Shown: in pieces, positions 11,990-31,901 of the stretch
Numbering within the stretch: the stretch's first letter is position 1
How the letters are laid out: each line of letters starts with the position of its first letter
NCBI GenBank assembly: GCA_037176905.1
Contig: JBBBWG010001003.1
Span: forward strand, 48,684 to 108,713
From: Azolla pinnata
Lineage: Eukaryota; Streptophyta; Polypodiopsida; Salviniales; Salviniaceae
Length of the DNA stretch: 60,030 nucleotides
Direction of reading: 5' to 3'
Program-made: the position numbers and the translations under genes
The notes under the pieces: generated by a model
Database searches by the model: none
What the model was told of the DNA's origin: nothing
Seen by the model: only the letters and a program-made list of their open reading frames with translations

Positions 11990-12630
11990 TGAAAACTAGA
12001 AGAGGGATTATGAACACTGATAACTCTCAGTGAGTTTTGTGTGATGAAAGATTATGGTTCTTTCTTTCTTCTGATTTGATCTCCCTGATGGGCTCTCTGC
12101 GATAACCTTGCACTCGTTCGAGTCGGAATGATTATATTTGAAATAGTTTGATTTGATCAGCTGGCGTTATTCATGGGGTGTTATCGGCTGGGGTGCGGTA
12201 TAAACATCAAAATCCATAATGATTAAGAGCAAGAGAAGCGAAGAAAATCCATTTAACTGACCGGTGCATCCCGTAGAATTTGTAATGGGAATGGCCAACT
12301 GGTTTGAAACCAGAAGAGGGATTATGAACACTGATAACACCCGATCTGTGTGATGAAAGATTATGGTTCTTTCTTCTGTTCTGGTTTGAACGCTCTAAAA
12401 CCCATGAGAAAAGCCCAGATGGGCTCTCTACAAACCTTGCACTCATTCGAATCGAAATGATTATAGTTTGAATAGTCTGATTCGATCGACCTGCTTTATT
12501 TATAGGGTGTTAACTGTTGGGAAGAAGCGGTATGAACACCAAATCTATGATGATCAAGAACAATAAAAGCGAAGAAAATCCATTTAACCGACCAATGCAT
12601 CCCATAGAATTTGTCATGGGAATGGCCAAC
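11990..12630. repeat. Tandem duplication of about 310 bp
   Basis: Copy A (about 11996-12300) and copy B (about 12308-12622) share AGAAGAGGGATTATGAACAC at the start, GATGAAAGATTATGGTTCTT, GATGGGCTCTCT, ACCTTGCACTC, and GCGAAGAAAATCCATTTAAC and ATGGGAATGGCCAAC at the end. Order and spacing are the same with small indels. No coding function is evident. Confidence 0.85.
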
Positions 12631-14640
12631 TAGTTGGTTCTAGTCATGGAAATGAAGTCTACTGTAGAGACTCGAAAACCCTGGATCGAATTTGATTTGT
12701 AAACCTGGAGGCGCATTATATCGACTTGCTAACCTTTGAAGAATTTCGCCCAGACTGACACCTGGAGATAGAGGCAACCGGCTTGAAACGATGAGATTGA
12801 TTCTTCCGATGTTTCATCTGATTCAAGGACCGGTTAGCAGTTTCAGTATTGCATCGTTTTCGAAACCGAAAAGATTTCTTGTTGATGCCACCTTTGTTAA
12901 CGACAATCTTCTTCATATAAAAAGGATTTCTCTGGACAAGAAGTTGCGAGCCGATCTTATATAGTAACAAAAAGCTTTGGGGTCAGTGCTTTGAGAGTCT
13001 GTGCCGCACTGAGTTGGAGAGAAGGAATTGCATCAATGTGATCATCAGGAAGTGGCTAAAGCCTTTGATCCAACAAAGTTTTAACCGAACAAATTCTGGC
13101 TTGAGACATATGTTCTCTCTAGCAGGAAATTTACGGATAAACGCCCGATTTTGCTTTTTCGTGGACAATGGTCCGAGGTGCTTTGAGATGCCATTCGATG
13201 GCTATTACCGATAGATTGGCAAATGGATCAATTAGATAACTAGTGTTTCAGAGCAAAATTTTCATAAAATCAGAATCGATTAATTAACGATCACACATTG
13301 GAAAACATTAATCAATAGAGAATCGCTAGAAATAATGGCCGCAAGTGGTAGATCTTGTGCCAATTGCTAGTTTCACGATAGAGTTTCCTAATTTTATCGG
13401 TGTTGCATTGTTTGATCACTAACTAGTTGGTTATGGCTTGATCAAACACTTTATTAATTTGTTGATAATAGGTGTCAAATTGTATTTTTTTTTACAAATC
13501 GCGGACATCAAATTGCAATTCCATAGATTTATTGAGCGCCGAACAGTAATCCTAGACAATTTTCCTAGGCATTGATATGTAATTCGCGATTGAACGTGGT
13601 TTGAGTAATTTCGTGGTTCGATGAATCGGTTCATCGATCTATTGATTAATCGATTTATCAATGATAGGCATCGAGTGGTAAATTTTTAAATTCATATCAG
13701 ATTGTGATTAAAAATATATATCACTCTTTTACTGGCAAGAACTGATGTAGGGACTTTGCGCTACATCATTGTCATCACCATTCTTGTTCTTGTTCTTGTT
13801 CATCTTTGCTGTTAATTTTTTTGTCAAACATGAACAGTGATGCTAGCCATTCATTGATTTTTGAAGAGCAGTGTCCTGCAAACATCTATCTCATGATGTG
13901 CTTGTAGCATGAATCGCATCGATGCTTATTTGAAGTCAACATCAGACTCTCTTCTTGAGTCTGGGCAAAAAACAGAGGGGCATCGTTAAAAAAAGAGACC
14001 TTAGATAGGAGCAGTAAGAAAGTCTGATTCATCGATTGTTGGTGGCGAAGCTTGACTCCATCCTCTGTTTATCGGAGTCGCAGACTCCTCATAAGAAAGG
14101 GTTGTCTATGATGTCCAAGTGGCTAGAGAAGATACCGGCTACCAAACATCAGCACTCGCATCTGATCCTGTAGTACAGCTCATGAAAGCAAGCGCTGATC
14201 TGCTCAGCGCGCGAAGAAGTGCATGGAATTCGCTTTGTTGCTCCAATTTTGTCGACAAAAATAGTAGAGGTCAGAACTGGCATGAACATGTCCGATTACT
14301 CGACCAATCAGTGCCTGGAAAAGTCGCGAATGCATAGTAATTGGGGCATAATGAGCTAGCATTGAATTGTAGATAGGAAGACATACCCAAACTTGGAAGA
14401 TAAGACTCAAAGACCAGGGAACCCAGGATTTCGGACGATCAAACTCGTTAGTCGCCTTTCGAACAAGATAGAAGAATTCATAGTCATTAAAGTCTAATTG
14501 CGCCCTTGGCTGCACGTTAATCTCTTCATAAATCACATAACATGTTGGTTAATACATATACAGTGCACTCAAATTGATCACCTGCGGAGCAACACCACAC
14601 ACATCCGATTGTCCAGAAATTAGTGTCGTATCTATGTCCG
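12631..14640. other. Gene-poor region, nothing recognised
   Basis: AT-rich sequence with many ATCGATTAAT-type words. The longest open frame is on the minus strand at 14204-14536 (110 codons). It has a hydrophobic C-terminal half but no motif I recognise, and its start is unsupported. I do not call a gene here. Confidence 0.5.
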
Positions 14641-15690
14641 TAATCACATGGTAATCACCATTCTCAAGTAATAAAGGAGCAGGCAGTGTGCTAATAATGC
14701 TCTTGATCGTTCACTAATAACCATGCTCAATTAATCAAGGAGCATGTAGTGTTAGTGGCTGTCTATATCCTTAATCACACGATAATCACCATGCTCGGTT
14801 AATCAAGGAGCATGCAGTTCCCTAATAAAGCCCTTAATCACTCACTAATCACCATTCTTGGTTGATCAAGGAGCAAGTAGTGTTTAGTGCCTATCTATGC
14901 CCTTAATCACGCAATAATCACCATGCTCAGTTAATCAAGGAGCATGCAATGCCCTGATAATGCCCTTAATCACCGAGTAATCACCATTTTCGGTTAATCA
15001 AGGAGCAGGTAGTGTTAGTGCCTATCTATGTCCTTAATCACGCTATAATCACCATGTTCAATTAATCAAGGAGTAGGTAGTTCCCTAATAAAGCCCTTAT
15101 TCACTCACTAATCACCATTCTCAGTTAATCAAGGAGCAGGTAGTGTCAGCGCCTACATATGGCCTTACTCACGCAATAATCACCATGCTCAGTTAATCAA
15201 GGAGTGGAAGTGCCCTAATGATGTCCTTAATCACTCACTAATCACCAAAATTTCGATTAATGAAGTGCCTATCTATGCCCTTAATCACGCGATAATCACC
15301 ATGCTCGGTTAATCGAGGAGTAGGGCAGTGCACTAATGATGTCCTTAATCACTCATTAATCACCGGATTTTCGATTAATGAAGTGCCTATCTATGCCCTT
15401 AATCACGAGATAATCACCATGCTCGGTTAATCAAGGAGTAGGCAGTGCCCTAATGATGTCCTTAATCACTCATTAATCACCAAATTTTCGATTAATGAAG
15501 TGCCTATCTATGCCCTTCTAATCACGCGATAATCCCCATGCTCGGTTGATGAAAGAGCAAGGTAGTGCCCTAATGATGCCCTTAATCACTCAACGATCAC
15601 CATGCTCGGTTAATCAAGGAGCACGGTGCTCTAATCGAGGCCTTAATCACGCACTAATCACGCACTAATCACACACTAATCGGTTAATTA
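14640..15690. repeat. Dimeric tandem array, about 132-bp higher-order unit
   Basis: The word AATCACC followed by ATGCTCGGTTAATCAAGGAG recurs at 14784, 14847, 14916, 14979 and 15047, alternating about 63 and 68-69 bp apart. Two related submonomers therefore form a dimer of about 132 bp. Later copies replace one submonomer by an AATTTTCGATTAATGAAG variant. Every unit carries CTTAATCAC words. The array ends about 150 bp before the TBCD start codon. Confidence 0.85.
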
Positions 15691-15838
15691 ATCAAGGAGG
15701 GGCAAAACGTCAAGAATAACCAGAGAAGGGCATCGGAGGGGATTTCTGAAAGTGTTCCATTTTGAAAATCTTCTTTGGCAAGAAACGAAGAACAAAAAAC
15801 ACAGAGAGAGAGAATCACAGAGAAACGTTCTCCGAGCG

Positions 15839-24181
<8,343 letters not shown>

Positions 24182-24776
24182 TGATTCTGGACTTGGCGAA
24201 TGTTTGTTTGCTTCAAAAATAATGGGGAAGTTTTTGCTTGCATCTCTCATTCAACCGTTTACATCTCTTGCTACTTGTGTTGTATATAAAGACATCTCTC
24301 CTAAACACAGCGACATGGTGAAAGCATTTTCATAGATGCATATAATACCTTCAAACTCAGGGAAGTTGGCATGGCAAACTGAGCGCATAAGCAGATGAAT
24401 GCCAAACGACATGTAGGATTGAAGCAAAAATCTCACTATCTATTGCAATTCGCAATATGGCAAAATCTTCTACCCCTCGCGAATCAAAATATTGATACAA
24501 CCTTTTGTGAGGAAGCCAACCAACGCTTTAAAGAATCGAATGCTTACACCATTCCAAAGCAAAGGCATCCTCCTCAATGAGATTTTTGCGAGCATTACTG
24601 CAACTTCACCTTGAACCTGGACATTTGAAGCAAGGGCTCTTTTGAGGCATGGCAAACATCACGCTGCTGCACTTTTCTATAGTATGCATGTCGGCTCTCT
24701 TATCCTCGCCAGCGTTCACCAAATTTATGGATTTGTTTCAGAATTGACGGTGGGCAGAGTTGCACAAGTATATGCT
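24182..24776. other. Convergent 3' space between TBCD and APC6
   Basis: These 595 bp separate the TBCD stop codon from the APC6 stop codon on the opposite strand and should hold both 3' UTRs. No additional gene is seen. Confidence 0.65.
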
Positions 24777-27700
24777 TCAGGACGCAGACCCAGCCCTACT
24801 GAGGTGTGGCTCCCGAACAGTAGAAGTGCGCCCACATTCATCAATAATAGCACTTGTAAGCATCTCCGCTGTAAATGTATCATCAGGCTTGAATCCAAGC
24901 GCCTGTCACACAAATATCCTTTTTTTTAAGTACAGTCTATTGTTAACAATAGCATCCAGAAAGAAGGATATGAAACAGTTCTCACCTTGTGATAATATTC
25001 GATCGCCAACGCAGTATTGCCCTATATCACAATCACGTGTTAAAAATTGCAGGATCCAGACTCAACAAAACTAGGGCACAAACATATTACAATAGATAGA
25101 ATTGTCTACCTGCAAATGGTGGGTAAAGCCTAGGGCAGAATAAGTCCCTGCTCCCCTTGAACACAGGGCCAAGGCTTTTTCATAAAAATTAATAGCCTCT
25201 GTATAGAACCTGTTAAGTTGACAAAAGGAATTGATACATGCTAAACAATGATACAAATCTTGAATCCGATGGTCCTAAAATGTTCTCATACATCAGCTTA
25301 CGCAACGAATGCGCCAAGTTGACCACAGTAGGTTCCCAAGCATCAGTCAAGGGAAGTGGAACCAATCGTAAAGTCTTCCGGAAATTTCGGACAGCTGTTT
25401 CATAACTGCATCGAATATTATTTTAAAAATAAAAATCATCTATTATAAACCATGTAATAAATGAACTTCATGATATCACATTTCCATACTCTTTGTTCCT
25501 ATATGCCAGCACACCCATTTCGTTGTATATTAGAGGATCTGTGGGACAAATTCGCCTTGCGTTGCTAAAGAACTGCAGATTCATATTTTATCACTTGAAG
25601 TTCCGACATATCTCAATTTGCGAAGTATAATAAGTAAGAAATTTTCAATTGATCGTGGACCTGATGAGCAAGATTTAGATTATTTGTTCTTAGGTATTCC
25701 ATTCCAATGCACAGAACAGGAAGATGGCATCTGTACAGATGAAGAACTGAATCAGAATTACAAATAAATACCATGTTACCAAATCCTTCACTAAGAAGCA
25801 ACAAACCCTGAGAAGAGACGTGCAGCAGTTCTATATGCTGCCATTGCTTGATCACTCTCATCTTGAGCTGCATAGGCATGTCCAAAACCTATCCATGCAG
25901 AAGCAAAGGCACCATCTAGAGAGGTTGCTTTACTGCAAAGGTGGTAAATATTAATATTACTAACAAGAACCATTACCTCGTATTTGACTACACAGAGGCA
26001 AATGATAAAGAAACTTATCAATACCAGAAATAACGCCGTGCATGATCGAACAGACGAATGCAGAGATAATAGCACCCAACTGCAAACCACGATAATGCCC
26101 TGCAAGTGAAGATAAGGTGGCTATATCTCATGTTATACAAACCAAGAAATGAATGCATTTGATTCGTTTCATGTTTATTAAATAAGACTAGCTACCACTT
26201 ATCATCTATTTCCACTCCTTGCATGGTAAATATTTTTATAGCTACCACTCACAACCTTATTAGAGTGAAACTTGGTGCTGAACCAGAGTCAAGGCTGTAG
26301 AATCTCGATACCATAGCATACTTATAAAAGCTTTATAAACATAATACCATATGGGGTAAACTCTAGATGCTTACATTTGTGGATATTCTTGGACTAGATC
26401 ATGCGCCTTCAAGAATAACTCATTTTTTCGCCCAAGTTCGAGAGCTGATGCTAAATGCATTGGCATGCACTTTAAATGGTATGGATCAGTTTCCAATAGC
26501 CTGATCCAAGAGAACAAAAATATAGTTTATCTGCATGTCAATTCATTATTGTTGCAAATGAACAGCATGTGCATCTCAAATATATTGGGAACCTTTGGAT
26601 GCACATGAATGCAGCATGAACTTACAATTTCGTTGTTTCATAACACCTTTGGTACTCTCCCTGATGATAATAGTAGTCTGATTTGCAGGCCACCAGATCT
26701 GGGTTATCCTTCAATGAGCACTCCTCTGTCTCTCCATCTGAACTAGAGTCGAATGGTTCCTTTTCCAACTCCGAAAATTTTGCCTCCATAGCACCAGATT
26801 GATCATACTATCCTTGACAGCAATGATAATGCAAAGTCAATATATATCAAATCGTTCTAAAAGTATTTCCAATCCAGTGAAAAATCCAACCTTCTTCAAA
26901 TGACAAGAATATAACAGATACAACCAATGATCCTCCTGCTCAAACTTGAGTGATGAAAGCAAGTTTGTTTCTAGCCGCGCGCCAGAATCAGGACAGTGAG
27001 CACAACATGTTTCACTCCAATGTTCAATAGCATAATTAACAAAATTTCCAGCATACTCCAAAAAAGTACCTTCATCACTGGTCAACATGTGATTCTCAAC
27101 AAGTCGTTCAAAGGCCTGCATTTAATAAAGAATTAGAGAAAGCTTGTCAGAAGATGAAATGTTAAGTGTCAATGAGTATCACCAGATGACAGGAACTGTA
27201 AAATATACAAGATATTTGTACTACTTCATTGCATCAGACAGCAAACAATATCCACAATTTTTCCTGAAGGCCAGGACTGATCTAAAGTTTTGTAGGTTTT
27301 AGCGATCGAAATTTTACAGAAATCATTTTGCCAGTTGAAGGATCATCCAATGATTACAGAGATGTAGGTTCACCAAGTACACCCAGTATGAAAATGCAAC
27401 CCCAAAATATGAGGACATTTAAATTCCAAACCCAAGAGTTAAAAGTTTGGAACGTGTGTGGTCAATCTGGGATCGCAGCATTGGAAATTTACGGAACTCA
27501 CTACATACTGACAGCATTTCACCAATAGAGGAATCCTCCAATGCTTATAGTGACGTGAGTTCACATATAACATCGCCAATACCAGCAATACCTCCAAGAA
27601 AGAAACATATATTAATCAAGACATCGATTCATACCTCATAGCAATATGGATCCGCCTTTAAGGCAGCTTGATACCTGCAATGGCAAAGCATGATCAACCA

Positions 27701-30590
27701 TAGGATTACAATTCTGTTATGTTACTTTTTAAGTATGTAGCATTATGGTACAGCACAAAGATAGATGCCTTGAATGGGGTGAACTGGAAAACAATAAATA
27801 GGTGAGATAAATGTATAGTCACCCAGAACTTCAAACTAATAGCATTCTGTTTCAATCAGATATATTTTGCCAATTAAATACCCAGCTCTGATCTTTGATA
27901 TTGTTTCAATATCAAAAGAGTTTCTATGCATGTATAACATGAGCAAAGAGATCACCACTACATATAGCAAATTAAAACTACAGAGCTTCTCGCTTTATTT
28001 AGATCTCCGGCTTTTTGCTTATGCAGACTACATATCAGTATGGCATTTCCAGAAAATTTGACTAGCTTATATATCTGCTCAGGCATGTCAAGAAACCATT
28101 GGTGTTTGAATTGATTGTTTCAATCTAATTAAGAAAGTCAGATTTCAATTCTTGTATACCGGCAATGCAATGTGCAACAATATCTACTACCATAAACAAC
28201 CTGAGATAGTACGAAGGGTAAGAGTTATCCTAGAATGATTACAGAAAAAATGAAATGAAATGTACTTAAAATTGCAGGAAAAGGTAAGGGTAGACATAGG
28301 CATACGCTGAAGAAGGAATTACTAATAAATAGCTCTAGTTTTGATTTCAAGAAAACTAAATGCATGACATCCAAATAAATATGGATGGACGGGCTCAGGG
28401 CAAACGTATTTGCAATGTGCGATATCGTGGGACTACAAGAAATTGAAATTTAGATTGGCATCAACCCGTCATTTATAACGTGCATCACAGCAGTGCTTTA
28501 TGAAAGCTTTTCCAAAAAGAAGGGATAAAAATGTTGAAAGTGTAGTGAGTTGAAAAAAACATACACATAGAAAATCAGCAAAATAATTGAATGACATGCA
28601 AACAGTGCAATACTGAAAAATCAAAAGCAGGTGAGCTTCAGAGTTCACACATTTTAAGTACATAAAAAATGTAATTTGGAGAAACAATGGGTATGTGTAC
28701 CTATGCATTTTCAAAGAATAATATCGAGGGGAAATTTCAAACAAACGTATATATATATATATATTGATTGTAGTGAGTTCACATGAAAAAAACAGTGTTC
28801 CTGAAGCCTCACGGTCAATAGGACAAAATTCAATGCTGTGTTCCTGAACATTTCCAAAATAACACAAACTCACCATCTTGATGCTTGCACACGGTTCTCC
28901 AAAGCTTCAAATGCCCGACCTCGAAGCAGACAGAGTGCTGAAGTTATCTGATCAAGGGTTCTCTCTATCTATATCCCTCTCTATCTCTCTATCTCTCTCT
29001 CTCTCTCCATCTCTCTCGTGGATGATAAAAATCTATTTTATTCTATTCTATTCCCCATCTCTCTTTCCCTCTTATTCCCCTACCTCTTCTTCTCTTTCCA
29101 TCTCTCTCGCAGTCAATAGGACTTAACGTAAGCAGACAATTAGGATGTTTCTGAAGGATTGTGACAAACTAGACAACAGATAAATGAAGCTTCGACGAGT
29201 ATGTTTCTGAGCAGCATAAGACGCCAGGTCAATGCTTTCAAAATTAGAAAACTAATCAGAGACCCAGGACCTTATCTCAACTTATTTTAATCAAGAAGTT
29301 AATGGAGAAAATGGTAACAGTAACTCAAAATGCTCTCAACCTTGCAGATAACAAAATATAATGGTTCGTAAAAATTATATATTGAACACATGATGATGTT
29401 AAACAATCCTGAAGTTTCACAACAGACTACAGCAAGCATTCGCTAAGTAAAAATCATATATTGACCACATGGTGATATTAAACACTCCTCAAGCTTCCAA
29501 AAGACTACAGCAAGCATGCACTAAGAAATCAATGTAGACTTACATTTATCTCCCTGTCTTCTCCATCTTTTTCAGAGAAATCGCTATATTGGTCTTCCAT
29601 GTGCACATTCCCATGTTCATCAACATCACTCTCCCCCAGCATCAGCAAACACTCATTCCAGTCTTTCAGCTCTTCCTAATGCCATCAAATCTAGTCAATA
29701 GATATTGATGGTTATTTGCACACAATTTCTTTTTTTCTTATTGTGTTATTCGTTTACGATAATGAACTGCATCAGTTTCAAATTTATTTCTACAGTCGAA
29801 CTTTATCACAAATTCACTCTTCTTGACCGATACCTTGTCATGCGCCTGAATGGCTTGAATGCAACATTCTCAGGTTTATTTTACTCTAGCTTTGATTTCT
29901 TATATAAAATTTACATGTACACAATTTTTAACAACATTCTGAAACCTCAATTCTTAAGTCTTGGACATTAGATGATACAAAATCTCATTATAGTTAGGAT
30001 TTTATTATACTATTGAACCTTAATTCCGTGTTATATTTCATGATGTAACAATTACAGTCTTGAACTTTGTTCGCTTAAAATTTTTTTACAGTCAGCAATT
30101 TCATTTCTTTAGTCTTCGTCATAAGCCTTACTTGTACAATTCAGTTCGCCATTATCTGATGCAACAGTTCATCTCACTATTTTGACCGCTAAAGAATTCA
30201 TAACTGCTTTATTCTGAACATTCCATTACTCTAAACGCATTATAATTAAATTCAGTCTTGGTCAGCTCCTACTTGATTGAAAGCTATAATTTTTTAATCA
30301 ATATATATTCTGATTACTCTCGGTCACGTTGGGCCTTACTTGCATACCAGGCATTTGGCTGCCAGATATCTAAATCTGAGATCGGCAGAAACAAGATGAT
30401 GTCCTTTGAGAAGATGAAGAGCTCTTCGATAGTGTTTGCCAAGGAAGAGCGCCTGAGCGTGCATATACAAATCCTGAGTGCAGTTTCCAGCCATTGTGAC
30501 GAGTTTGTCGGCGAAAAAGATCGCAGTTGAGTACAGATGCTTGCTCAAGCAATCGCGAACTATGGACCGAAGCTTCTCCAGTTGAAACAT
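24777..30590 (-). CDS. APC6: Anaphase-promoting complex subunit 6 (CDC16), 16 exons
   Basis: APC6/CDC16 is a TPR scaffold subunit of the APC/C ubiquitin ligase, which degrades mitotic cyclins and securin. Minus-strand exons: 30590-30348, 29675-29544, 28947-28874, 27674-27635, 27115-27070, 26970-26891, 26807-26626, 26500-26375, 26099-26025, 25932-25807, 25730-25661, 25572-25490, 25405-25292, 25209-25110, 25021-24986 and 24902-24777. The chain is in frame at every junction and gives 550 residues, close to plant APC6. The open frame begins 6 bases earlier with GTG, and I chose the first ATG. The N-terminus (VRDCLSKHLYSTAIFFADK, QALFLGKHYRRALHLL) and the C-terminal TPRs (ALSWFAVGCYYLCIRLFDHA, IGFGHAYAAQDESDQAMAAY, YNEMGVLAYRNKEYETAVRN, AINFYEKALALC) are diagnostic. 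Intron 5 (26971-27069) is 99 nt and stop-free. The gene is convergent with TBCD. Confidence 0.95.
28745..29120. repeat. Microsatellites in APC6 introns 2 and 3
   Basis: A short TA run lies at about 28750-28764. A CTCT/TATC-rich pyrimidine run lies at about 28961-29012 with a second CTCTTT cluster to 29110, on the plus-strand text. They are intronic relative to APC6 on the minus strand, and APC6 exon 3 (28874-28947) lies between them. Confidence 0.7.
29370..29527. repeat. Tandem duplication of about 80 bp in APC6 intron 2
   Basis: Two adjacent units carry ATATATTGA, CACATG, GTGATATTAAACA or close variants and GACTACAGCAAGCAT in the same order. They are diverged at roughly one base in six. Confidence 0.7.
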
Positions 30591-30800
30591 CGTCACCTGA
30601 TCGTATCTCGGCTTAGAGTGGCTCCGCGAAGAAGAGACGAAGGAGTGAGCGGTCAGAGACGAGGAAGCTCAGGCTCGGGGAGCGGCACGGGAGATCGCCG
30701 CAGAGAACGTAGCGGTATGCAACATAAACAGAATTCGAATGCGTGAGCCAGAAAGACGGCAGGAAGGAGGCCGAGAAGGGAAGGGAGACGAAGCAGCAGG

Positions 30801-30828
30801 AAACCCTAACCCTAACCCTAACCCTAAT
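30801..30828 (-). promoter_or_regulatory. Telomere-type CCCTAA repeat upstream of APC6
   Basis: AAACCCTAACCCTAACCCTA and the following hexamer lie about 210-240 bp upstream of the APC6 start codon, in the leader or core promoter. A single AAACCCTAA is the telo-box, a known promoter element of plant cell-cycle and ribosomal-protein genes. Here it is expanded into hexamer repeats. A regulatory role is inferred, not shown. Confidence 0.45.
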
Positions 30829-30914
30829 TCTGAGCAGCAACAAAACCTCGGAATGGGAGGGAAAACTCAGAGACTTACAAATTAGGCCTTGGTATTTTTA
30901 AATAAAACAAATGA

Positions 30915-31475
30915 CTGAAAAAACCTAGTGCTATGTATGTATGTGCATGCTGGCGTATGTACTATGTATGTGTGTGCATGCTGGCGTATGTGCTATGTAT
31001 GTGTGTGCATGCTGGCGTATGTGCTATGTATGTATGTGCATGCTAGCGTATGTGCTATGCATGTATGTGCATGCTGGGGTATGTGCATGCTGGCGTATGT
31101 GCTATGTATGTATGTGCATGATGGAGTATGTGTTATGCATGTATGTGCATGCTAGCGTATGTGCTATGTATGTATGTGCTTGCTTGCGTATGTGCTATTT
31201 GTGGATGTGCATGCTGATGTATATATGTGCATGCTGGCGTATGTGCTATGCGTGGATGTGCATGTGGATGTATGTATGTGCACGCCCCGGTGTCTTGGGT
31301 GTGTATGTGTGCATACGTGATGCATGCGTGCGGTGTATGTGTGTGCACATACGTGTGCATGCATACATACATCATGCAACGTATGCATGCATGTGAATCG
31401 TCGCTTGTGTGTATGTTGGTAGATCCGGGTCACATCCAAGTTGTGTGTATGTATGTATATGTGCGTGTATGTAGA
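30915..31475. repeat. TG-rich minisatellite, about 33-36-bp units
   Basis: The phrase GTGCATGCTGGCGTATGTGC followed by TATGTATGT recurs with units of about 33-36 bp from 30935 to 31260. It then degrades into mixed TGTA/TGCA repeats to about 31475. Open frames in all phases here are cysteine-, methionine- or histidine-rich artefacts. Confidence 0.85.
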
Positions 31476-31901
31476 TCCTCATAAAGTCCGAGTGACCGCG
31501 ACATATGATGTATCTGCGTATTTATGTATGTACATATCTATGTGTGCGTGTCAGCATGAATATGTACGTAGGGTATGCATGTAGATAGATCAGCTACAGT
31601 AACGTTGAGCTTCGAGCAAAGCCAGGTCTGATGTCAAGTTTGTAATCCTGCGAACCGATTGCATTGAGTTCATGGGACAGATTGGGCCATCTCTACAAGC
31701 TGTTCAGTGCTCGCCACACAGGAGACACCAAGCCATGACAAGTTATGGAGGGGTCGATCGAAAGCCGAGTATTGTATGGCCAGTTTAGTTGCAAGCAACA
31801 AGGCTATAACTAACACGGCATGATAAGTCTGAGGGATCAAGGTTATCGGCGCAGGGAAGGAACACAAAAGGAGAAAGTCTCGGAGGGCGAGGTTCAAGCG
31901 A

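Noticed and set aside
14204..14536. 110-codon minus-strand gene with a hydrophobic segment
   Set aside because: No recognisable motif, no supporting splice sites or neighbouring exons, and an opposite-strand frame of similar size. Not distinguishable from chance.
14640..15690. CRISPR array
   Set aside because: Units are direct tandem repeats without unique spacers, in a plant nuclear context.
30928..31439. Repetitive CxxC-like protein (MYVHAGVCTMYVC)
   Set aside because: Open frames in several phases of the TG-rich minisatellite; the apparent Cys spacing is the DNA period.
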